Assembly (NCBI GenBank): GCA_945903655.1
Contig: CAMDOY010000128.1
Coordinates: 1-9,202, forward strand
Direction of reading: 5' to 3'
DNA: 9,202 nt
Origin: Rhizobium sp. Q54
GTDB taxonomy: Bacteria; Pseudomonadota; Alphaproteobacteria; Rhizobiales; Beijerinckiaceae
Part shown: in pieces, positions 1-6,025 of the stretch
Layout: each line of letters begins with the position of its first letter
How positions within the stretch are numbered: position 1 is the first letter of the stretch
Notes under the pieces: model-generated
What the model was told of the DNA's origin: nothing
The model's input: only the letters and a program-made list of their open reading frames with translations
Database searches by the model: none
Made by a program: the position numbers and the translations under genes

Positions 1-177
1 GGCGGGCATTTCCAGATCGCCAAGGGCGCCGCCGACAAGGGCAAGCGGGTCGCGACCCGAATCACCCCCCTGCTCGACGAGGCCCGCCGCGAGGAAATCG
101 CCCGCATGCTCTCGGGCGCCAGCATCACCGAAGAGGCACGCGCCGCCGCCGGCAAATTGCTGCAGGGGGCGGGATAG
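1..177 (+). CDS. recN: RecN, DNA repair ATPase, C-terminal end only
   Basis: This is the last 58 codons of a plus-strand gene that enters from the left edge in frame 1 and ends with TAG at 175-177. The tail contains HFQIAKG, then TRITPLLDEARREEIARMLSG and an Ala/Leu-rich end. This matches the usual RecN C-terminus (His-containing strand followed by 'L...AR..EIARMLSG..IT.EA...A..LL'). RecN is an SMC-like ATPase acting in double-strand break repair. Its P-loop and coiled coil lie outside the window. ligA begins 49 bases downstream on the same strand. recN followed by ligA is a common order in Alphaproteobacteria, which supports the call and suggests co-transcription. No terminator or convincing promoter is visible in the short gap. 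The identification rests on a short tail plus synteny. Confidence 0.83.
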   Translation, partial: GGHFQIAKGAADKGKRVATRITPLLDEARREEIARMLSGASITEEARAAAGKLLQGAG

Positions 178-226
178 CCAGGCCCCCCGTCTTTGCGCGC
201 CGCAACGGCTGCGCTACATCTGGGGC

Positions 227-2329
227 ATGACGCAGCCCACTCCCATCGACCAGCTCACAGCGCGCCAGGCGCGCGTCGAGCACAAGCGCCTCATCGAAGA
301 GATCGAGGCCCACGACATCCGCTATCATCAGGAAGACGCGCCGATCATCTCGGATGCGGATTACGACGCCCTGCGCCAGCGCGTCGAGGCGTTGGAGGCG
401 GCCTTTCCGGAGTTGGGCGGCACGCTCTTCGCCACGCGGGTGGGCGCGGCGCCTTCCGAGAAATTCGCCAAGGTGCGCCACGCCGTGCCCATGCTCTCCC
501 TGGGCAATGTCTTCGCCGATGAGGATGTTGAGGAATTCGTCGCGCGCGTGCGGCGCTTTCTGGGGTTGGCGGAAGGCCCGCTCGCCTTCACCGCCGAACC
601 CAAGATCGACGGGCTCTCCTGCTCCATCCGCTATGTGCGGGGTGAACTCGTGCAGGCGGCGACGCGTGGCGATGGTTTCGAGGGCGAGGACGTCACCGCC
701 AATGTGCGCACCATCGCCGAGATCCCCCACAAGCTCCATGGAGCGCCGCCCGAGATCTTCGAGGTGCGCGGCGAAATCTATATGCGCCACGTCGATTTTG
801 CGACGCTGAACGAGCGCCAGATGGCGGCGGGCGAAAAGGTCTTCGCTAATCCACGCAACGCGGCGGCGGGGTCCCTGCGCCAGCTTGATTCCACCATCAC
901 CGCCAGGCGTCCCCTGCATTTCTTCGCCTATGCCTGGGGCGAGGTGAGCGAGATGCCCGCCACGACCCAGCACGGCATGATCGGCGCCTTCAAGAGCTTC
1001 GGCCTGCCGGTCAATCCGCGCACGGTTCAGTGCCACAGCGCAAAGGACATGATCGCCCATTACCGCGCCATCGAGGCGCAGCGGGCGCAACTGGGCTATG
1101 ACATCGACGGCGTCGTCTACAAGGTGGACGATCTCGCCTTACAGGCGCGGCTGGGCTTCGTCTCGCGCTCGCCGCGCTGGGCGGTGGCCCACAAGTTCCC
1201 GGCCCAGCAGGCCACGACCATTCTGCGCGACATCGAGATCCAGGTGGGCCGCACGGGCGCGCTCACGCCGGTGGCGAAGCTCGAGCCTGTGACGGTGGGC
1301 GGAGTCGTCGTGTCTAACGCCACGCTCCACAACGAGGACGAGATCGCCCGCAAGGATGTGCGCATCGGCGACACCGTGGTGGTGCAGCGGGCGGGCGACG
1401 TGATCCCGCAGATCGTGCGCGTGGTGGAGGAGAAACGCCCCGCCCAGTCCCACGCCTACGCCTTCCCTGAGACCTGCCCGGCCTGCGGCTCGCTGGCCGT
1501 GCGCGAGATCGACGACAAGGGCGAGGTGGACGCCGTGCGCCGCTGCACGGGCGGGCTCATCTGCCCGGCGCAGGCGGTGGAGCGGCTGCGGCATTTCTGC
1601 TCGCGCAACGCCATGGACATCGAGGGCCTCGGCGACAAGCAGATCGAGTTCTTCTTCGAAAAGGGCCTCATCAAGACCCCCGCCGACATCTTCACCCTGC
1701 AACAGCGCGATGAAGAACCCGGGCGCATGCAGCGCATCCGCAATTTCGAAGGCTTCGGCGAGACCTCCGTGCGCAACCTCTTCGCCGCCATCGAGGCGCG
1801 GCGGAGCGTGGCGCTGAACCGCTTCATCTTCGCGCTCGGCATCCGCCATGTGGGCGAGACCAATGCGCGCCGCCTCGCGCGCCACTTCGGCTCCTTCGAA
1901 GCGCTGCGCAAGGTCTGCGCGGCGGCGGCGCCTGACTCTGAGGCGCGGGCGGAACTGAACAACATCAGCGGCATTGGCGATGTGGTGGCCGAGGGCCTCG
2001 CAGACTTCTTCATCGAGCCCCACAACGAGGCGGAGCTGGACCGCCTCATGCGCGAGGTGACGCCGGAGCCCATGGAGGCTGTGAAGACCGATAGCCCCGT
2101 GGCGGGCAAGACGGTTGTCTTCACCGGCGCGCTGGAAAAGCTGACCCGCGACGAGGCCAAGGCCCAGGCCGAGCGGCTCGGCGCCAAGGTGGCGGGCAGC
2201 GTGTCGAAGAAGACCGATCTGGTGGTGGCGGGCCCGGGCGCGGGCTCCAAGCTCACCAAGGCGGCGGAACTGGGCATCGAGGTCATCAGCGAGGACGACT
2301 GGCTGGCGCGGATTGGCGAGGGCGGGTGA
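227..2329 (+). CDS. ligA: NAD+-dependent DNA ligase LigA
   Basis: The protein is 700 residues, within the normal range for bacterial LigA. It seals 3'-OH/5'-phosphate nicks in DNA using NAD+, in replication and repair. The N-terminal Ia domain has the NAD-binding HDIRYHQEDAPIISDADYDALR segment. The adenylation motif is EPKIDG, with the AMP-accepting lysine at residue 126. An OB-fold follows (VVVQRAGDVIPQIV). A Cys4 zinc finger comes next, with cysteines near residues 417, 420, 440 and 446; the 19-residue gap between the second and third is longer than in E. coli. Helix-hairpin-helix repeats follow (ALGIRHVGETNARRLARHFG). A BRCT domain fills about residues 622-700 (GKTVVFTGALEKLTRDEAKA). The ATG at 227 gives a standard LigA N-terminus; the Shine-Dalgarno is weak. 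All key residues are present and the frame is intact. It follows recN closely and is probably expressed with it. Confidence 0.98.
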   Translation: MTQPTPIDQLTARQARVEHKRLIEEIEAHDIRYHQEDAPIISDADYDALRQRVEALEAAFPELGGTLFATRVGAAPSEKFAKVRHAVPMLSLGNVFADEDVEEFVARVRRFLGLAEGPLAFTAEPKIDGLSCSIRYVRGELVQAATRGDGFEGEDVTANVRTIAEIPHKLHGAPPEIFEVRGEIYMRHVDFATLNERQMAAGEKVFANPRNAAAGSLRQLDSTITARRPLHFFAYAWGEVSEMPATTQHGMIGAFKSFGLPVNPRTVQCHSAKDMIAHYRAIEAQRAQLGYDIDGVVYKVDDLALQARLGFVSRSPRWAVAHKFPAQQATTILRDIEIQVGRTGALTPVAKLEPVTVGGVVVSNATLHNEDEIARKDVRIGDTVVVQRAGDVIPQIVRVVEEKRPAQSHAYAFPETCPACGSLAVREIDDKGEVDAVRRCTGGLICPAQAVERLRHFCSRNAMDIEGLGDKQIEFFFEKGLIKTPADIFTLQQRDEEPGRMQRIRNFEGFGETSVRNLFAAIEARRSVALNRFIFALGIRHVGETNARRLARHFGSFEALRKVCAAAAPDSEARAELNNISGIGDVVAEGLADFFIEPHNEAELDRLMREVTPEPMEAVKTDSPVAGKTVVFTGALEKLTRDEAKAQAERLGAKVAGSVSKKTDLVVAGPGAGSKLTKAAELGIEVISEDDWLARIGEGG

Positions 2330-2350
2330 GTCATTGCGGGTTCTGTGTTC

Positions 2351-2379
2351 TTGAGCTGGGCAATAGATGCGCTTAGACT
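2351..2379 (+). promoter_or_regulatory. sigma70-like promoter of GH79 lipoprotein gene 1
   Basis: TTGAGC (2351-2356) and TAGACT (2374-2379) are separated by exactly 17 bases. The same arrangement, without insertions or deletions, precedes the other two paralogues, which supports function. The predicted transcription start, near 2386, falls inside the adjoining palindrome. This leaves a leader of about 30 bases before the ATG at 2416. The promoter begins 21 bases after the ligA stop, so ligA read-through is also possible because no terminator hairpin is visible between them. Confidence 0.6.
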
Positions 2380-2401
2380 GCGTTGATTCGAATCAACGCA
2401 G
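2378..2401. promoter_or_regulatory. 24-bp perfect palindrome, candidate operator
   Basis: The two 12-bp half-sites, CTGCGTTGATTC and GAATCAACGCAG, are exact reverse complements with no spacer, centred between 2389 and 2390. The palindrome overlaps the last bases of the -10 and covers the expected +1. Because transcription should start near its centre, most of the left arm would not be in the mRNA. A DNA site for a dimeric regulator is therefore likelier than an RNA hairpin. Related sites occupy the same position in front of the other two paralogues. The regulator is not identifiable from this window. Confidence 0.6.
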
Positions 2402-2415
2402 GCTCGGGTCCATCG

Positions 2416-4071
2416 ATGAGCAAAGTCCCTCCTGACCCCGGTTTTACGAGTTCGCGGCGCGGGTTTTTAAAACGGGGCCTTGGTCTGGGCGTCGGCGGCC
2501 TGGTCGCGGGATGCGGCAGGACGGTGATTGGTGGTTCTGGTGGGCAGTCGGCGACCGTTCCGGGGTCCGGGTCCGGGTCCGGGTCTGGATCGGGATCGGG
2601 GCCAAATCCACCCATTGAGCCACCCAAGCCCCCTGAACCACCAAAGCCCCCTGATCCGCCCACACCCCCTGAACCGCCCAAGATTGTCGACACGCAGCCC
2701 CCCCTGTCAGGCGTCATCTTGCAGGGGAGCGCCACTGTGACCTCCAATGTGGTGGGCACGATTGGCCCTGACTTCATGGGCCTCAGTTTTGGAAAAGAAC
2801 GTGCGGCCTATTTTACCTCAAGCAACACCAATCTGATCAACAGGTTCAAGGATTTTGGTTCCGGTCTGTTGCGAATTACGGCGTCCGATACCTTTACTTG
2901 GGAGGCTGATGCGGCGCTCGGCACGTTCGGCAAAACCTCCAAGGCGGACATTGACTCCCTCGCCGCATTTGTGAGGGCGGTCGGATGGAAGGTGATATAT
3001 GGCATTCCCCTGCGTGATAACACCGAGATCCCGGCCGCTGATGAAGCGGCCTACGCAACGCAGCGTTTGGGCGATAGCCTCTATTGTATTGAGCTTGGCA
3101 ACGAACCCGATACATACGGTTGGAATTATACGACGTTCAAAGAAAAATGGCTCAGACTCAACGCCGCCATCAGGGCTCCGGACAAGGTGCCAAATGCGCT
3201 CTTTTCCGGACCCGACGCGGCGAACAACGTTGACAGATACAGCGCCAGGTTCGCAGATGACATGAAGGCTTTAAACATAAAGCTGACGCTGCTGTCACAG
3301 CATCACTATCGCATCAGAGCAACGATCGATAAAACCATAGCAAGCCTGCTTGTGACGCCGGACCCTGTTTTGACGACGGGCATACCGGGTGTCGATCCTG
3401 TCGCCAAGCTGCCGACATTAAAGGCTGCGGCTGACAGGTCAGGGATTCCATTTCGCCTGACCGAGACAAATTCCGCGGTCAACGGCGGCGTAGCGGACGT
3501 CAGCGACACCTATGCCTCCGCGCTCTGGTGCATTGACCTGATGTTCACGGTCGCGAAGGGCGGGGGGCAAGGCGTCAACTTTCATGCTGGCGGCGGAGCC
3601 GCCTATTCGCCGTTGCGTTTCAACGGCAATGCCATCGACTTAGGGAGGGGCATACAGCCCGAATATTATGGGCTCCGGTTCTTCGCAATGGCGGGACTGG
3701 GGAGCGTGCTTGAAACAACCATCAGCGCAAGCGGCCAGAACATCTCCGCCTATGCCATCGATACAGGCGCAGGAAAAAGCATCATGTTCGTCAACAAGAG
3801 CCGGTTGTCCTTTGAGCTCGCGTTGCAACTTCCCAGTCCTGCGGCGAGCATGACGGCGATTTATCTTTACGTCGATGTGAACGCACTCACCACTCAGCCT
3901 GTGAACGGCGACACGCTGCCAGCGAAAATCGGTATAAGGATCCAGAATGGGATGATCGGCGTGAGCACGGGCCTCACGGGTATGAGCAGCCCCTACATCA
4001 TCAAGAACAATGGCTCCAGGGCCACCGTCAATGTGCCTGCTTTGACTGCTGTTCTCGTCACGGCGTCCTGA
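2416..4071 (+). CDS. Tat-exported lipoprotein, GH79-like glycoside hydrolase (paralogue 1)
   Basis: The protein is 551 residues from the ATG at 2416. The earlier in-frame TTG at 2383 lies at or before the predicted transcription start, so it is rejected. The N-terminus has a twin-arginine signal (SSRRGFLKR, Arg14-Arg15), a Gly-rich hydrophobic stretch and lipobox LVAGC with Cys33. The residue after Cys is Gly, not Asp, which fits an outer-membrane lipoprotein. Then come a Gly-Ser repeat and a Pro-rich linker (to about residue 89), a TIM-barrel-like domain, and from about residue 413 a beta-rich C-terminal domain. ELGNEP holds the likely acid/base Glu230. TETNSAVNGG holds the likely nucleophile Glu350, followed by VSDTYASALW and NFHAGG, all typical of GH79. 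The 120-residue spacing resembles human heparanase (E225/E343). Two N-terminal barrel motifs differ from the sister genes: SFGKE replaces SFEKSE, and LRITASDTFTW replaces the GG-containing strand. Predicted activity is uronide hydrolysis; the substrate is unknown. Confidence 0.8.
   Translation: MSKVPPDPGFTSSRRGFLKRGLGLGVGGLVAGCGRTVIGGSGGQSATVPGSGSGSGSGSGSGPNPPIEPPKPPEPPKPPDPPTPPEPPKIVDTQPPLSGVILQGSATVTSNVVGTIGPDFMGLSFGKERAAYFTSSNTNLINRFKDFGSGLLRITASDTFTWEADAALGTFGKTSKADIDSLAAFVRAVGWKVIYGIPLRDNTEIPAADEAAYATQRLGDSLYCIELGNEPDTYGWNYTTFKEKWLRLNAAIRAPDKVPNALFSGPDAANNVDRYSARFADDMKALNIKLTLLSQHHYRIRATIDKTIASLLVTPDPVLTTGIPGVDPVAKLPTLKAAADRSGIPFRLTETNSAVNGGVADVSDTYASALWCIDLMFTVAKGGGQGVNFHAGGGAAYSPLRFNGNAIDLGRGIQPEYYGLRFFAMAGLGSVLETTISASGQNISAYAIDTGAGKSIMFVNKSRLSFELALQLPSPAASMTAIYLYVDVNALTTQPVNGDTLPAKIGIRIQNGMIGVSTGLTGMSSPYIIKNNGSRATVNVPALTAVLVTAS
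2563..2682 (+). repeat. Gly-Ser hexanucleotide run plus Pro-rich triplet linker in paralogue 1
   Basis: 2563-2601 encodes six Gly-Ser pairs and a Gly. It is built from hexanucleotides GGGTCC (three times), GGGTCT and GGATCG (twice). 2602-2682 then encodes Pro-Pro-X triplets (PPKPPEPPKPPDPPTPPEPP). This is a low-complexity spacer between the lipid anchor and the enzyme, probably extended (polyproline-like). Both repeats have unit lengths divisible by three, so slippage would change the linker length without breaking the frame. Confidence 0.85.
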
Positions 4072-4096
4072 TCGCTTTTGTCGCTCCCGCCAGCCA
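4058..4096 (-). pseudogene. remnant of the aminopeptidase P 3' end behind paralogue 1
   Basis: Read on the minus strand, this segment encodes WLAGATKAIRTP and a TGA. These are the same 12 residues and stop that end the intact aminopeptidase gene at 7689-7727. Over the 39 bases there are six differences, each in the third position of a minus-strand codon and each synonymous (Leu, Gly, Ala, Thr, Lys, Pro). Upstream in the minus direction, similarity to the intact gene fades at once. It overlaps the last codons of paralogue 1 by 14 bases, exactly as the intact gene overlaps paralogue 3. It is most simply a leftover of a duplicated segment that included the end of the neighbouring gene. Confidence 0.65.
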
Positions 4097-4137
4097 GCCT
4101 TCGTCGCGCGAGGGTATACTCAAGGAATTCTATAAGC

Positions 4138-4166
4138 TTGAGCAAAGCAATAAAGGCGCCTAAGAT
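4138..4166 (+). promoter_or_regulatory. sigma70-like promoter of GH79 lipoprotein gene 2
   Basis: TTGAGC (4138-4143), a 17-base spacer and TAAGAT (4161-4166). The spacer shares GCAATA and GGCGCC with unit 3. The expected start of transcription is near 4173, inside the palindrome, which gives a 30-base leader to the ATG at 4203. The in-frame GTG at 4167 directly touches the -10 and cannot serve as start codon for this promoter. Confidence 0.62.
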
Positions 4167-4168
4167 GT

Positions 4169-4184
4169 GTTGATTCGAATCAAC
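4169..4184. promoter_or_regulatory. 16-bp perfect palindrome, candidate operator of gene 2
   Basis: GTTGATTCGAATCAAC is self-complementary over all 16 bases. It is the core of the 24-bp site in front of gene 1, at the same distance from the -10. The outer bases no longer pair. Conservation at a fixed position over the expected +1 supports a protein-binding site. Confidence 0.58.
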
Positions 4185-4202
4185 CCAGTCTCTGGCCAAT
4201 TG

Positions 4203-5894
4203 ATGAGCAAAGTTCCCCCCGACATCGGTTTTGTGAGCTCGCGGCGCGGGTTCATGAAACGTGGCCTCGGGTTGGGATTCGGCGGCCTGGTTGCGGGATG
4301 CGGCAGGGCGGTCATTGGTGGTTCTGGTGGGCAGTCGGTGATTGTAGGGGGCGGGTCTGGATCTGGATCGGGGCCAGATGCACCCATTGATCCAACCAAG
4401 CCCACCGACCCGACCAAGCCCCCTGACCCGCCCAATCCTCCTGACCCGACACAACCAACCGATCCAACGCAGCCAACTAATCCGACCCAGTCGACAGACA
4501 CGCAGCCTGCTTTGCCGTCTGGCGCCTTGCAGGTGAACGCTCGTGTGACGACCACGCAGCTTGGATCAGTAGGAACGGACTTCGTCGGGTTCAGTTTTGA
4601 AAAATCGGAATTGACGACGGCTAGTTTTCAATCAGACAAGACAAACATCGTCAATTTGTTCAAGGCGCTTGGGCCAAGCATCGTGCGCATTGGAGGGGGC
4701 GCGGTCGACAGAGTTGTTTGGACTAGAGACTTAACCACAGGCCACATAGATCGATTCGCCACCTTTATCTCGCAGACGGGATGGCGGGTGATTTATGGGC
4801 TTAATCTGCTCAACAATACCCCTGATGCTGCTGCGGATGAAGCACAGTACGTCAGCAGCAAGATGGGTAACCTCATCACCCATTTCACCCTTGGCAATGA
4901 GCCCGAAAACCTTACCTACGGGAGCTCCGCTAATTTCAATGCAAAATGGTTGACTTTCAAAAACGCGATCGTGAACAGGGTCGGCAATCGAGCCTTCGCC
5001 GGACCGGATGCGACTGGCAGCGGACGCGCCAAAGATTACACCGTACCTTTCGCAACTGCTGTTGGAAGTAGCAATATCACCTTGTTGACGCACCACTTTT
5101 ATACCGTGAGCAGCAGTGATCAGACATTGTACGTGACTGTCGGCATTTCCGAAGCTGTGCGTGACCAGGAAAGAGCGAAATTCAGGTCAACTTTGCTGAC
5201 GATCCCTAAATCTACGAAGCTCGCTGATAACCTTTTTTATATAAAGCCGGCGGCGGATGGTTTGAATGTAAAATTCAGGCTCACGGAGGTCAATTCGGCC
5301 ACAGGGGGTGGGGTTCTTGGCGTCAGCGATGTCTATGCCTCGGCTCTCTGGAGCCTCGATTTCATGTTCCTGGCGGCGCAAGGCGGCGCCAGCGGCGTCA
5401 ATTTTCATGGAGGCGACAGCGCCAGATACACGCCTTTCACTTTTTCGAGCACCAGCCTGTTAGGTGTGCAGCCGCTATACTATGGCATCCTGTTTTTCAC
5501 GATGATGGGGTCCGGCCCCGTTCTCTCTTCAAGCATTGATGCGGGTGGGAACAACATATCTATTTATACAATCCGGACGACTTCGGGCTACAGCGTCTTG
5601 CTCGTCAACAAGGAGGTAAACCAATCCTTCGAGGTGACCTTGCAGCTTCCCGCTCCTGTTTCGTCAGCAACAGCCATTTATCTCCAGGGAACATCCTTAT
5701 TGGATAGCCTGCCAAAGAATTTGAACAATAACACTCGTACAGGCGTCGGGCGTATCACCATTCAAGATGGAGTCGTCAGTAACCTCTCGGGAAAATTGGA
5801 AGGCAAGAAAGACAGCTACACTGTCGGAATTTCCGGGAACACTCCGGTCGTCAAGGTGCCCGCTCTGACAGCTGTCCTCGTCAAGCTGTCCTGA
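4203..5894 (+). CDS. Tat-exported lipoprotein, GH79-like glycoside hydrolase (paralogue 2)
   Basis: The protein is 563 residues from the ATG at 4203. It has a twin-arginine motif SSRRGFMKR (Arg14-Arg15) and lipobox LVAGC with Cys33 followed by Gly, so membrane-anchored export through Tat is predicted. After a short Gly-Ser run and a long Pro/Thr/Asp linker (to about residue 96) comes the catalytic domain. It starts with GFSFEKSELT and VRIGGGAVDRVVW, both recognisable GH79-type N-terminal strands. TLGNEPENL carries the probable acid/base Glu233. LTEVNSATGGG carries the probable nucleophile Glu362, followed by VSDVYASALWSLD and NFHGGD. From about residue 421 (QPLYYGILFFTMMG) a beta-rich GH79 C-terminal-type domain runs to the end. 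It has a longer loop before the nucleophile than its sisters (129 residues between the glutamates, not 120). The first 120 bases are almost identical to paralogue 3, but the enzyme domain is clearly diverged. Substrate unknown; a glucuronic-acid-containing glycan is the family-based guess. Confidence 0.82.
   Translation: MSKVPPDIGFVSSRRGFMKRGLGLGFGGLVAGCGRAVIGGSGGQSVIVGGGSGSGSGPDAPIDPTKPTDPTKPPDPPNPPDPTQPTDPTQPTNPTQSTDTQPALPSGALQVNARVTTTQLGSVGTDFVGFSFEKSELTTASFQSDKTNIVNLFKALGPSIVRIGGGAVDRVVWTRDLTTGHIDRFATFISQTGWRVIYGLNLLNNTPDAAADEAQYVSSKMGNLITHFTLGNEPENLTYGSSANFNAKWLTFKNAIVNRVGNRAFAGPDATGSGRAKDYTVPFATAVGSSNITLLTHHFYTVSSSDQTLYVTVGISEAVRDQERAKFRSTLLTIPKSTKLADNLFYIKPAADGLNVKFRLTEVNSATGGGVLGVSDVYASALWSLDFMFLAAQGGASGVNFHGGDSARYTPFTFSSTSLLGVQPLYYGILFFTMMGSGPVLSSSIDAGGNNISIYTIRTTSGYSVLLVNKEVNQSFEVTLQLPAPVSSATAIYLQGTSLLDSLPKNLNNNTRTGVGRITIQDGVVSNLSGKLEGKKDSYTVGISGNTPVVKVPALTAVLVKLS
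4353..4490 (+). repeat. Gly-Ser and Pro/Thr/Asp-rich linker repeats in paralogue 2
   Basis: Three Gly-Ser pairs and a Gly (4353-4373) are followed by triplets of the type DPTKPTDPTKPPDPP and then DPTQPTDPTQPTNPTQ. DNA repeats such as 'gacccgaccaag' recur in frame. Compared with gene 1 the Gly-Ser run is shorter, and many second prolines are replaced by Thr. It probably acts as a flexible or extended tether between the lipid anchor and the catalytic domain. Confidence 0.83.
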
Positions 5895-5919
5895 TCGCCT
5901 TCGTGGCGCCAGCAAGCAA
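5881..5919 (-). pseudogene. remnant of the aminopeptidase P 3' end behind paralogue 2
   Basis: The minus strand encodes LLAGATKAIRTA and TGA, against WLAGATKAIRTP and TGA at the end of the intact gene (7689-7727). There are four base differences: two in the penultimate and last codons (Pro to Ala), one silent change, and one turning Trp to Leu. It overlaps the end of paralogue 2 by 14 bases. The 41 bases between this remnant and the next promoter match in length, and partly in sequence, the corresponding 41 bases after unit 1. This supports duplication of a whole unit including its 3' flank. Confidence 0.6.
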
Positions 5920-5960
5920 TCCTTCGTCGCGCAAGGGCAAGCCCAAGGCATTTTTAGATC

Positions 5961-5989
5961 TTGAGCTAAGCAATAGCGGCGCCTAAACT
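5961..5989 (+). promoter_or_regulatory. sigma70-like promoter of GH79 lipoprotein gene 3
   Basis: TTGAGC (5961-5966), a 17-base spacer and TAAACT (5984-5989). Transcription is expected to begin near 5996, about 30 bases before the ATG at 6026. The GTG at 5990 abuts the -10 and would be upstream of the transcript. The spacing and leader length are the same as in the other two units. Confidence 0.62.
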
Positions 5990-6011
5990 GTGGTGGTTCG
6001 AATCAACGCAG
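5988..6011. promoter_or_regulatory. degenerate copy of the palindromic operator, gene 3
   Basis: The right half (GAATCAACGCAG) is identical to that of gene 1. The left half (CTGTGGTGGTTC) has three mismatches to perfect symmetry. The centre lies between 5999 and 6000. If the palindrome binds a dimeric regulator, gene 3 should be the least tightly controlled of the three. This is an inference from symmetry alone. Confidence 0.45.
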
Positions 6012-6025
6012 TGCTTGGCCAATTG

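Noticed and set aside
125..1090. Long minus-strand open frame of about 320 codons opposite ligA, and another at 1456-2334
   Set aside because: Both lie wholly opposite ligA, whose motifs and length are complete. High-GC codon bias commonly leaves long antisense frames; the translations show no recognisable domain.
2373..2777. Gly-rich minus-strand frames opposite all three gene starts (also 4160-4555 and 5983-6327)
   Set aside because: They are the antisense of the Pro-rich linkers and Tat region. Their repetition in three places follows from the paralogy, not from a real gene family.
4115..4120. TATACT, a good-looking -10 box between genes 1 and 2
   Set aside because: No -35-like hexamer lies 16-18 bases upstream, and the equivalent position after gene 2 does not keep it. 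The conserved TTGAGC promoter downstream is better supported.
5892..5912. Possible terminator hairpin (CGCC-loop-GGCG) after genes 2 and 3
   Set aside because: The stem is only four base pairs, no T-run follows, and the stem is broken in unit 1. The conservation is better explained by the pepP remnant coding sequence.
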